Shown: in pieces, positions 18,299-26,107 of the stretch
Layout of the letters: each line of letters begins with the position of its first letter
Numbering within the stretch: position 1 is the first letter of the stretch
NCBI GenBank assembly: GCA_965217615.1
Contig: CBDCIT010000016.1
Location: 235,134 to 299,133, forward strand
Length of the DNA stretch: 64,000 bases
Reading direction: 5' to 3'
Source of the DNA: CAVOAK01 sp965217615
Lineage (GTDB): Bacteria; Pseudomonadota; Alphaproteobacteria; UBA8366; CAVOAK01
Translations under genes and position numbers: made by a program
Notes under the pieces: generated by a model
Databases searched by the model: none
Told to the model about the DNA's origin: nothing
The model's input: only the letters and a program-made list of their open reading frames with translations

Positions 18299-20431
18299 CT
18301 ACCCCTCGATCTGGCTGAAGTCGGCAACCGCACACATGGCCGTGCGTATTTGCGACATCAAACGTAGCCGGTTTCCCCGCAAGTCAGGGTCATCCGAATT
18401 GACAGTCACACGATCGAAGAAATCATCGACCGGCCCTCGCAGTTCGGCCAAACCCGACATAGCCTTCGAAAAATCTTCTTCGCGCATCGCATCGTCTACC
18501 CGAAGGCGCGATATCATCATGGTTTCACCGAGCCGCTTCTCCTCGTCTTGCTGCAGCGCGCTAGTCTCGTACATACCATCGTAGGACACGCCGTCGTTCT
18601 TTTCCTCGATGCGCAAGATGTTTGCAGCACGACGGAATGCCGTAAGGAGGTTGGCACCGTCATCAGTATTCAGGAAGGTGGCCAGGGCATCCACTCTGGC
18701 AAGCAGCCTCACAAGATCGTCCTCGCCGCCGAGCCCGAACACGGCGCTGATGAGGTCATGCCGCACTCCCCGCTCACGAAGATGAACCTTGAGTCTGTCT
18801 GCAAAGAAGGCCAAGAGATCCGTCGCCAGTGACTCTCGTCGCTGTGATGTGGACGCATCCGACAGTAACGGCGCTGACGCCTCACGGAATACCGGAAGAA
18901 GTGACAGCCTAAGCCGATTCTCGACAATAAGACGAATCACGCCAAGTGCCGACCGGCGCAACGCGTAGGGATCCTTGGACCCAGTTGGCTTTTCTTCAAT
19001 CGTCCAAAATCCGACAAGCGTGTCGATCTTGTCTGCAAGTGCGACGGCAACGGAAGTTGGCGCGCCCGGACACCGGTCGTTTGGTCCAAGCGGCGAGTAG
19101 TGTTCGGCTATCGCATCGGCGGCTTCCGGCTGCGCGCCATCCTGCAACGCGTAGTACCGCCCCATGATTCCCTGCAACTCTGGAAGCTCGCCAACCATGC
19201 CGGTCGTGAGGTCCGCCTTTGCGAGCAGCGCCGCGTATTGGCCAAGTTCTACATCAAGGCCGGGAACATGTTGGGCTAGCACTTCGATCAATGCTCGGGA
19301 CCGCCGTGTCTTGTCCGCAACCGAGCCCAGCTTCGCATGAAAGATCAAACCGCCGAGGTCGAGCGCGCGGTCTTCCAGCGTGCGCTTTCGATCCTGGTCC
19401 CAGAAAAATTGCGCGTCGGCGAGACGGGCCGCCAGCACGCGCTCGTTGCCGGCAATAATCTTGGCGCCACCATCCGTCGCCTCGATGTTGGCGACAACGG
19501 CAAAGCGCGGCGCGAGTTTGCCATCGGGGTGCAAAAGCGAGAAGTATTTTTGGTGGCGCCGCATGACCGTGGCCAAGACCTCGTCTGGCAGGTCCATGAA
19601 CCGCTCATCGATCCGGCCTAAAAGCACCACTGGCCATTCGACGAGACCCGCGACTTCGTCCAGAAGCGCTGTGTCTTCCTTGATTGAAAGCCCTTCCGCG
19701 TCAGCAAGGCGCTTGAGCTCGTCCTCAATGAGCGCACGCCGCTCGCCCGAATCGAGGATGACCTTGGCCTCCCGCAGCTTTGCTTCGTAGTCGGCGAACG
19801 AGGAGGCCTTGAACGATTTGGGTGCGAGAAACCGGTGGCCGGCTGTCCGATTGGCGCTCGCCAAATCATGCGGAGACGTGCCAATCGGATCCGTGCCAGT
19901 CGCGGCGCGTCCCACGCCGCGCACGAGATCGAATTTGACCGTTTTTTCATCGAAAACGCAGAGCATCGACTGCAGCGGGCGCACCCACGAGAGATGCGGA
20001 CTTGCCCCCCACCGCATCGATTTTGACCAAGAGAACTCCCAAATTGCATCCCGAACTATGTCCGCGATGACCCCGCGAATGGCACGCCCACCCTGTTTCA
20101 CGTCGGCCACATAGTATTCGCCTTTCTTGAGCGTCGCCGTCTTCAGCTTGTCGCGCGAAATTCCGACCGATTTCGCGAACCCTTCAACCGCCGCGTCGGA
20201 CGCATCGACCGATGGGCCCTTTCTCTCCTCGAGTGTTGACGGTTGCTTACTAGGGAGGCCATCGACGACGAGTGCTAGACGCCGAGGCGTTGCGTAGGCG
20301 TCCGCACGCTCGAACGCCAACCCTTCGCGTTCGAGCCCCACAGTGACGAGGCGCTTGAGTTCTGCGCCGGCGCGCGTCTGCATGCGCGCCGGGATGTCTT
20401 CCGACAAGAGCTCGAGCAGAAGTTCTGGCAT
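18299..20431 (-). CDS. glyS: glycyl-tRNA synthetase beta subunit
   Basis: The beta chain of the alpha2beta2 glycyl-tRNA synthetase, providing tRNA recognition. About 710 residues. Recognisable segments are PELLLELLSEDIPARMQ at the start, FSWSKSMRWG, VLATVMRRHQKYFSL, FFWDQDRKRTLEDR, and the C-terminal DALR-like anticodon-binding region ending with FFDRVTVNSDDPDLRGNRL. The start ATG at 20431 overlaps the glyQ stop (TGATG), and a GTG one codon upstream is also possible. Transcribed with glyQ and ppdK. Confidence 0.95.
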   Translation of the reverse strand: MPELLLELLSEDIPARMQTRAGAELKRLVTVGLEREGLAFERADAYATPRRLALVVDGLPSKQPSTLEERKGPSVDASDAAVEGFAKSVGISRDKLKTATLKKGEYYVADVKQGGRAIRGVIADIVRDAIWEFSWSKSMRWGASPHLSWVRPLQSMLCVFDEKTVKFDLVRGVGRAATGTDPIGTSPHDLASANRTAGHRFLAPKSFKASSFADYEAKLREAKVILDSGERRALIEDELKRLADAEGLSIKEDTALLDEVAGLVEWPVVLLGRIDERFMDLPDEVLATVMRRHQKYFSLLHPDGKLAPRFAVVANIEATDGGAKIIAGNERVLAARLADAQFFWDQDRKRTLEDRALDLGGLIFHAKLGSVADKTRRSRALIEVLAQHVPGLDVELGQYAALLAKADLTTGMVGELPELQGIMGRYYALQDGAQPEAADAIAEHYSPLGPNDRCPGAPTSVAVALADKIDTLVGFWTIEEKPTGSKDPYALRRSALGVIRLIVENRLRLSLLPVFREASAPLLSDASTSQRRESLATDLLAFFADRLKVHLRERGVRHDLISAVFGLGGEDDLVRLLARVDALATFLNTDDGANLLTAFRRAANILRIEEKNDGVSYDGMYETSALQQDEEKRLGETMMISRLRVDDAMREEDFSKAMSGLAELRGPVDDFFDRVTVNSDDPDLRGNRLRLMSQIRTAMCAVADFSQIEG

Positions 20432-21300
20432 CACGTCTTATCTTCTCTTGTCGATGCCAGCCACGCATCGCAGCAGGCGTTTGTCATAGCGCGGACGCGG
20501 CCGATGTAGGCTTGACGCTCGGTTGCACTGATCACGCCGCGTGCGTCGAGCAGGTTGAACAGATGGCTCGCCTTGAGGCATTGGTCGTAGGCCGGAAGCG
20601 GAAGATTCGCTTTTAGCACTGCAGCGCACTCCGCTTCCGCGTCTCCGAAATGCCGAACCAGCATTGCAGTATTCGCATGCTCGAAGTTATAAGCGGAGAA
20701 TTGCCGTTCTGCTTCGAGGAAGACGTCGCCGTAAGTTGTGCCAGCTCCATCGAAGTCGAGCTCATAGACATTCTCGACGCCTTGAATATACATCGCGAGG
20801 CGCTCAAGCCCGTAGGTGAATTCGACCGACACGGGATCGCAGTCGATGCCGCCGACTTGTTGGAAATAGGTGAACTGGGAGACTTCCATGCCGTCGCACC
20901 AGACCTCCCACCCGAGGCCCGCCGCACCCAGCGTCGGGCTTTCCCAGTCGTCTTCGACAAATCGGATGTCGTGTTCCAACGGGTTGATACCCAATGGCCT
21001 TAGACTGCTGAGATAGAGGTCTTGGCTGTCTTTTTGGGACGGCTTGAGCATCACTTGATACTGATAGTAATGCTGCAAACGATTGGGATTCTCTCCATAG
21101 CGACCGTCGGTTGGTCGGCGTGTGGGCTGCACATAAGCGGCGCGCCAAGGCTTCTGTCCCAGAGCGCGCAACACAGTCGCCGGGTGAAACGTTCCGGCAC
21201 CGACCTCCATATCATAGGGTTGGAGAATGACGCAGCCTTGCGCCGACCAATAGCTATGCAGCGTCAGGATGAGAGATTGTAGGCTGGTGTTCGCGGCCAT
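20431..21300 (-). CDS. glyQ: glycyl-tRNA synthetase alpha subunit
   Basis: The catalytic alpha chain of the heterotetrameric glycyl-tRNA synthetase; 289 residues, standard length. The sequence has SYWSAQGCVILQPYDMEVGAG, ALGQKPWRAAYVQPTRRP and LNPLEHDIRFVEDDWESP-type residues (here GINPLEHDIRF), all diagnostic. The frame is open upstream to 21357, but MAANTSLQSLI at 21300 fits the family. It is the first gene of the glyQ-glyS-ppdK run, with a TGATG overlap into glyS. Confidence 0.96.
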   Translation of the reverse strand: MAANTSLQSLILTLHSYWSAQGCVILQPYDMEVGAGTFHPATVLRALGQKPWRAAYVQPTRRPTDGRYGENPNRLQHYYQYQVMLKPSQKDSQDLYLSSLRPLGINPLEHDIRFVEDDWESPTLGAAGLGWEVWCDGMEVSQFTYFQQVGGIDCDPVSVEFTYGLERLAMYIQGVENVYELDFDGAGTTYGDVFLEAERQFSAYNFEHANTAMLVRHFGDAEAECAAVLKANLPLPAYDQCLKASHLFNLLDARGVISATERQAYIGRVRAMTNACCDAWLASTREDKT

Positions 21301-21369
21301 GAACCCGATCGTCCTGAAACCCGGCTGAACGTCAGGTGCGGCGCACGTTACTTGCAACCCCGGAGAAGG

Positions 21370-21627
21370 TCAATTCGGGCAGTTGGTGCGTCCGCAATCA
21401 GACGCGTGATTTGTCGCGACGTAAAAATTGCAAACGGGACATCTCACCGTCTCCTCGACGCTTTCTTGGTCAACGGATGCGGTTTTGTTCGCCTCTTCCG
21501 CATGAGCCTGACCCCGCGTACGCAAATTCCTGATCTCGAAATGCCGCTGCAGACGTAGCATCCCGTAAAGCACCGTCAAAATAACACTAATGAGGACAAC
21601 AAACTTCAAGAAAGAAAATCCGAACAT
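21370..21627 (-). CDS. small single-pass membrane protein with zinc-ribbon-like C-terminus
   Basis: An 85-residue protein. It has one membrane helix near the N-terminus (FLKFVVLISVILTVLYGML), a charged middle, and a C-terminus with four Cys (CPVCNFYVATNHASDC, then GRTNC), which could bind a metal. The architecture resembles PP0621-type small membrane proteins; function is unknown. The frame is open to 21723, but the ATG at 21627 directly precedes the membrane helix. It lies 69 bases upstream of glyQ on the same strand. Confidence 0.6.
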   Translation of the reverse strand: MFGFSFLKFVVLISVILTVLYGMLRLQRHFEIRNLRTRGQAHAEEANKTASVDQESVEETVRCPVCNFYVATNHASDCGRTNCPN

Positions 21628-21760
21628 GGCGCACCTTAATGGCGTGAACGAGCCGCGGTCAAGTAACGGCACACCAACGGTCACGCGATCCTGATAGAGA
21701 CTCGGTGGCCTCAGAAAAGCCACTCGCGACAGGACCTATTCTTGGTGTACCTCCTTCGCC

Positions 21761-22642
21761 TTAGAGACCATAGCGAGACCAGATCGCACACTCCTCAATC
21801 GAAGCAATAAAGTCATGCACCAGCGACGTCTCGCGCTCGATACCCAGCCTGCGTTGAAGCCAGCCCCGCGGTCGCGTCATGAGTCTGAATCGGACGCGTT
21901 CGCCGAACCGTTCCCGCATGACGGAGCGCAGGTCGCCGATACCGTCGATAAGCCCCAACTCCAGCGCCTTTTGACCAGTCCAGAATTCACCGTTAAACAG
22001 CGTCTTCTCGCTTGCGTTTAGTCGCTCTGCGCGCCGCTCGCGAACATATGACTTAAACTGTTCGTGGATGTCTTCCTGAATTGCCTTGAGGTGCTTTACG
22101 TCCTTCGGATTTTCCGGTCGAAAAGGGTCAAGCATTGCCTTTCTATCGCCGGAAGTATGGACACGGCGCTCCACGCCAATACGCTCAAGGAGATCTGGAA
22201 ATCCAAAGCTCGCGGAAACCACGCCGATCGAACCGACAATCGAACTTCCTTCGGCGTAGACCTCGTCGGCGGCGCAGGCAAGCCAATAGCCGCCTGACGC
22301 GGCCACATCCTCGCAAAATGCAACAACGGGAAGTTTCGTTTCGTCCGAAAGTGCCCTGATCCGCTTGGCGATCAGCGCCGATTGCACAGGCGAACCGCCC
22401 GGTGAGTTTACGGCCAGTGCAACGCACTTCGCGCGCGGTACCTTGAACGCATGCTCGATGGAATTCGTGAGGGCAGCCAGTGTAAGGCCGCGACGTCCAG
22501 GACCAATTTGGCCTATCACGCCCGACAGTCGTACGACCGGAACGAGCGGGGCACGTCCGACGCGATCGGCCAAGCGATCGCCGACCAGCGGCATACGGCG
22601 CAGCCAGTCGGCGGGATGTTCTGAGGTTTGCTTTTCGGTCAT
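21761..22642 (-). CDS. S49-family serine peptidase (SohB/SppA-like)
   Basis: A 293-residue Clp-fold peptidase related to signal-peptide peptidase. The likely catalytic dyad is Ser116 in DVAASGGYWLACA and Lys168 in TSGDRKAMLDPF. VVRLSGVIG and LAVNSPGGSP are the expected preceding strands. There is no signal peptide or membrane segment at the N-terminus, unlike SppA, so this resembles the short alphaproteobacterial form that may work in the cytoplasm or at the membrane face. Separate gene; 133 bases to the next gene downstream. Confidence 0.85.
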   Translation of the reverse strand: MTEKQTSEHPADWLRRMPLVGDRLADRVGRAPLVPVVRLSGVIGQIGPGRRGLTLAALTNSIEHAFKVPRAKCVALAVNSPGGSPVQSALIAKRIRALSDETKLPVVAFCEDVAASGGYWLACAADEVYAEGSSIVGSIGVVSASFGFPDLLERIGVERRVHTSGDRKAMLDPFRPENPKDVKHLKAIQEDIHEQFKSYVRERRAERLNASEKTLFNGEFWTGQKALELGLIDGIGDLRSVMRERFGERVRFRLMTRPRGWLQRRLGIERETSLVHDFIASIEECAIWSRYGL

Positions 22643-22711
22643 GGCCGTTTACATGGTGTCTGGCAACCGCACATCAACACCCGCTAGGCTTCGGCAATCC
22701 ATACCAACGAA

Positions 22712-23686
22712 TCAGAGGTTCAGTGCGGCGCCACTGCGCAGCACTCCCTCCGCCTCTGCGGTGAGCTTATTCGCGCCGGCGTGCAGAACCATCCCGGCCG
22801 AAAGACGCAATGGCGCCTTGGCACCGCACCTGGCGTGGACAATTACGCGCTTCGCGGGTTGTCCGGCCATTGGCCAAAACGGGAATATGACGATGCCGCC
22901 TGTATAGCCAACCAACAGGGCAAGCAATTCATCCAGACGATCGGCACGATGTATGAACGTGATGCCGCCATACGGCTTAACCATTTTCAAACAGAACCGC
23001 ACCCAGCATGCAAGGTCAGCAGGTCCTTCGATTGTCGAGACAGCCTTGACCTCGTCCGGCGACGAGTTTGCGTGTCCGGCCTGGAGATACGGCGGATTTG
23101 CCATGACCTCGTCATAACTGGCCGGCTGAAGTTCGCTCGGCGGGTTCAGAAGGTCGCCGACAATGATACGGACTCGTGCGCCGACGCCGTTTGCTTCAAT
23201 ATTGTGTTCGGCCAACTGCCCCAGCTGTGGCTGGACCTCAAGACCAGTCACGCGTGCGTCACGAGCCCTTTCGGCGTAGCACAACGCCGCCGTTCCTACG
23301 CCGCTGCCGACGTCGAGCACAGATCCCATGTTCACATCAGGAACGGCTGCCGCAAGGAGGACAGGATCGATCGCCGAGCGATAGCCACCGCTCGGCTGAT
23401 GGATGATGACGCGCCCGCCCAACACGTGGTCGGCGCGATCATCTGACGGCGCGACGACGGGGTAGGGTGAAGTTTTGCCGTCGAGTTCCCCGGCCTGCTC
23501 CAGAAGTCCCACTGCGGCGGCGTAGTCCTCGTCGACGACCATCAGGCGCCGGGGAATTGCGTTGGCCGACCCTTCGAGCACGCTCATATGCATATCAAAC
23601 ACGACGGCGTCGATCCGGCGATCCGCCAATAGCGCCGTAAGCCAGGACAGGCGTACGGCATCGGACGTGCGTAAAATTTCCCTCAT
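22712..23686 (-). CDS. DUF2007 - tRNA1(Val)-type N6-adenine methyltransferase fusion
   Basis: A 324-residue protein that looks like two genes in one. Residues 1 to about 70 (MREILRTSDAVRLSWLTALL, IPRRLMVVDEDYAAA) match the small DUF2007 'signal-transducing' proteins. From about 85 onward it is a Rossmann methyltransferase of the TrmN6/YfiC class, with GGYRSAIDPVLLAAAVP, the SAM loop VLDVGSGVGTAALCYA and the catalytic motif VMANPPYLQ. The joining segment has no stop or frameshift. The start is ATG 23686; an upstream TGG-rich extension is ignored. In relatives I know, the two are neighbouring genes. Expected activity is methylation of an adenine in tRNA. Confidence 0.75.
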   Translation of the reverse strand: MREILRTSDAVRLSWLTALLADRRIDAVVFDMHMSVLEGSANAIPRRLMVVDEDYAAAVGLLEQAGELDGKTSPYPVVAPSDDRADHVLGGRVIIHQPSGGYRSAIDPVLLAAAVPDVNMGSVLDVGSGVGTAALCYAERARDARVTGLEVQPQLGQLAEHNIEANGVGARVRIIVGDLLNPPSELQPASYDEVMANPPYLQAGHANSSPDEVKAVSTIEGPADLACWVRFCLKMVKPYGGITFIHRADRLDELLALLVGYTGGIVIFPFWPMAGQPAKRVIVHARCGAKAPLRLSAGMVLHAGANKLTAEAEGVLRSGAALNL

Positions 23687-23791
23687 CCCGCCTTCGGCTT
23701 CCGCTGCAATAGGGCCCCACACTTGACCACCGGTTGCGTTGCACTATGCTCGCCGCCGGATCGTCATACGGTCAACCGGGAGCGCCAACCG

Positions 23792-24814
23792 TTGGCTATT
23801 GTCGTCAACTTCCATCCCAAGAGCGCCAAAGGCAGCAAGCCTACGCTGGACGCCCTACACGCGCTAGTGTCGAACGACGTTACGCGTGTCAATCAGCTAA
23901 TTCTCGATCGCATGCAAAGCTCGGTGCAACTGATTCCGCAGCTTGCGGGGCATATCATCGCGGCTGGCGGAAAGCGCCTGCGCCCAATGTTGACGCTAGC
24001 TGCCGCCAAGTTGTGCGGCTACGACGGAGACCGCCATATCGCGCTCGCAACTTGCGTTGAATTCATTCACACAGCAACGCTTCTGCATGACGACGTGGTC
24101 GATCAGTCGATGCTGCGGCGCGGCCAGGATTCAGCAAACTCACTTTGGGGAGATCAGGCGTCGATTCTGGTTGGCGATTTCCTGTTTTCCAGGGCGTTTC
24201 AACTCATGGTCGAAGATGGATCGCTCGATGTGCTGTCTATCCTCTCGGAGGCATCTGCGGTCATCGCCGAGGGTGAGGTCCTGCAACTGATGACAACCAA
24301 CGACACGGCAACCAGCGAGGAAGCTTACCTAGACGTTGTTCGCGCCAAGACCGCAAAACTGTTCGCAGCAGCGACGGAGATCGGCGCGGTTGTGGCATGC
24401 AGGCCGAAGGCAGAGCGCCAGGCATTGGAAAGTTACGGCATGAATTTGGGGATCGCATTCCAGTTGATCGACGACGTGCTCGACTATTCGGCAAGAGAGG
24501 TAGAGTTAGGCAAAACGGTCGGTGACGATTTTCGTGAAGGCAAGATCAACTTACCTGTAGTGCTCGCTTGGCGGCGCGGCAACGAAGAGGACAGGTCCTT
24601 TTGGCGCCGCACGATGGAAGACCTAAATCAGAGAGACGACGATTTCGAGGAGGCGGTTAGGAAAATGGAACGCTGCGGCGCACTGGACGATTCGGTCGAG
24701 CGTGCGAGGCACTACGGCGCGATCGCGCGCGACGCCTGCGGCATTTTCCCTGACAGCGAAATCAAGTCAGCGCTCGTCGGCGCCATCGATTTCTGTATTG
24801 AACGCGCGCACTGA
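23792..24814 (+). CDS. ispB: octaprenyl/polyprenyl diphosphate synthase
   Basis: Builds the long prenyl tail of ubiquinone by adding isopentenyl units. Both Asp-rich motifs are present: LLHDDVVDQSMLRRG and FQLIDDVLDYSARE. GGKRLRPMLTLAAA is also typical. I chose the TTG at 23792 (AIVVNFHPKSAKGSKPTLDAL follows) because GGGAG precedes it and alphaproteobacterial homologues begin at this point. The longer frame from the TTG at 23723 adds unrelated residues. About 340 residues. Divergent from the methyltransferase gene. Confidence 0.9.
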   Translation: MAIVVNFHPKSAKGSKPTLDALHALVSNDVTRVNQLILDRMQSSVQLIPQLAGHIIAAGGKRLRPMLTLAAAKLCGYDGDRHIALATCVEFIHTATLLHDDVVDQSMLRRGQDSANSLWGDQASILVGDFLFSRAFQLMVEDGSLDVLSILSEASAVIAEGEVLQLMTTNDTATSEEAYLDVVRAKTAKLFAAATEIGAVVACRPKAERQALESYGMNLGIAFQLIDDVLDYSAREVELGKTVGDDFREGKINLPVVLAWRRGNEEDRSFWRRTMEDLNQRDDDFEEAVRKMERCGALDDSVERARHYGAIARDACGIFPDSEIKSALVGAIDFCIERAH

Positions 24815-24844
24815 CCGCATTTCCGTGAACCGATAGCAAAACAT

Positions 24845-26107
24845 CTAAGTTCGGGGCCTGCTCCATCCAGGTGTATCCGGGTGGACCAGAAATGCGACTT
24901 CTTCTTCGGTGGACTCCCGGCCGAGCGCTTCGTTACGTGCCGGAAACCGGCCGAACCGGGTGAATACCTCTCTATGAGCTACCGCCGAATTTCGGCTTCG
25001 CTTGTTGTCCAATTTTGCGAATAGCTGGACGCTTAGATCCTGGTCCTCGGAATTTTCGCTGTGTTCGAGCGGTAGATAGAGGAACAGACGCTGCGACTGC
25101 GGCAGCATTTTGTCGGCGCCAACTGCGAGAGCTTCCTTTGCAAGATTGCTGGCTAGCGCGTCGCTCGCAAACGCCTTTGGCAGTCCTCGGAACATGTTCC
25201 GGGAGAATTGGTCGAGAAGCACGATTTCCGCAACGCGCCCTTGCGGCGTTGCGCGCCAAGAAGCAAGTTCCTCTTTATTAGCGCGCGTATGCGCATCGAG
25301 AAAGCGCTCGCGCAACAATTGATCGAAGTTGGCGCCGCCACGGAAGCGATCCTCCTGGGTGCATTCCTCAAACCAGAAGTCGAAGACCTCGCACATCTCG
25401 GTGCCGCCAGCGGCACGCCATTCTGCACGTTCGGCACGCCATAGGTCAGCATACTCGACGTCCCTCCACTCCTCGAACCATGGTCCACCGCGCGTGAAAT
25501 GGATGACATTGGGAGTACCGCCTTCGGGCGTACTCGACCAACCTTCCAGCCAGTTCCAGTTTTCGTCTATTGAGCCAATCAACGCATCGTCGAGCCACAT
25601 GAAACGGTGTAGGAAGAGGCCCGTTTCGCTATTCACGAGCTCCGGCGTCAACACCGCGTTAGCGGGATGTCCGCAGTTGTATAGGACCATCGATGACCAG
25701 TTCTTGCGCGGGTACTGAGTCTGCACCCGGCCGTCCATCTTCCGTTCCTCCGGCGGATGATGGTCATGATGGACACACATCACCGCATAGCGATCGTCGG
25801 CAAGCCGCGCCAGCTTACGGACATCCTCCAACCATAAGAAGTCGCAGTCACAGAACAGCGCCCAGCCTTGATAACCGGCCAGGTGTGGCACGAGAAAACG
25901 CGAATAGGTGAACTCCGTCGATGCTAGCGCATCGATATTCCGGGAATAGATTCCTTGTTCGCGGATCACCTCCCGGCGCAGTGGTTTCACGGAGATTGGC
26001 CCACTCGTCCGCGCATGCAGTGAGTGTCTGCACACCTTAAAGGCCTCGTCTTCACGGCTGTCCCAACCGACGAACACGCGAAACGTCTGCGATTTCGCAG
26101 CCGACAT
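24845..26107 (-). CDS. glycosyltransferase - DUF924 fusion protein
   Basis: A 420-residue protein with two unrelated parts. Residues 1 to about 230 look like a GT8-like GT-A glycosyltransferase: FRVFVGWDSREDEAFKVC, TEFTYSRFLVPHLAGY, and a DxD-type metal motif in LFCDCDFLWLED. Residues about 238-415 are a complete DUF924 domain: EVFDFWFEECTQEDRF, IVLLDQFSRNMFRG, FLYLPLEHSE and FGRFPARNEALGRESTEEE. The frame runs through without a break. The start ATG (26107) overlaps the stop of the TPR gene as TGATG, so both are probably made together and may act on the same glycan or glycoprotein. DUF924 has no established activity. Confidence 0.75.
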   Translation of the reverse strand: MSAAKSQTFRVFVGWDSREDEAFKVCRHSLHARTSGPISVKPLRREVIREQGIYSRNIDALASTEFTYSRFLVPHLAGYQGWALFCDCDFLWLEDVRKLARLADDRYAVMCVHHDHHPPEERKMDGRVQTQYPRKNWSSMVLYNCGHPANAVLTPELVNSETGLFLHRFMWLDDALIGSIDENWNWLEGWSSTPEGGTPNVIHFTRGGPWFEEWRDVEYADLWRAERAEWRAAGGTEMCEVFDFWFEECTQEDRFRGGANFDQLLRERFLDAHTRANKEELASWRATPQGRVAEIVLLDQFSRNMFRGLPKAFASDALASNLAKEALAVGADKMLPQSQRLFLYLPLEHSENSEDQDLSVQLFAKLDNKRSRNSAVAHREVFTRFGRFPARNEALGRESTEEEVAFLVHPDTPGWSRPRT

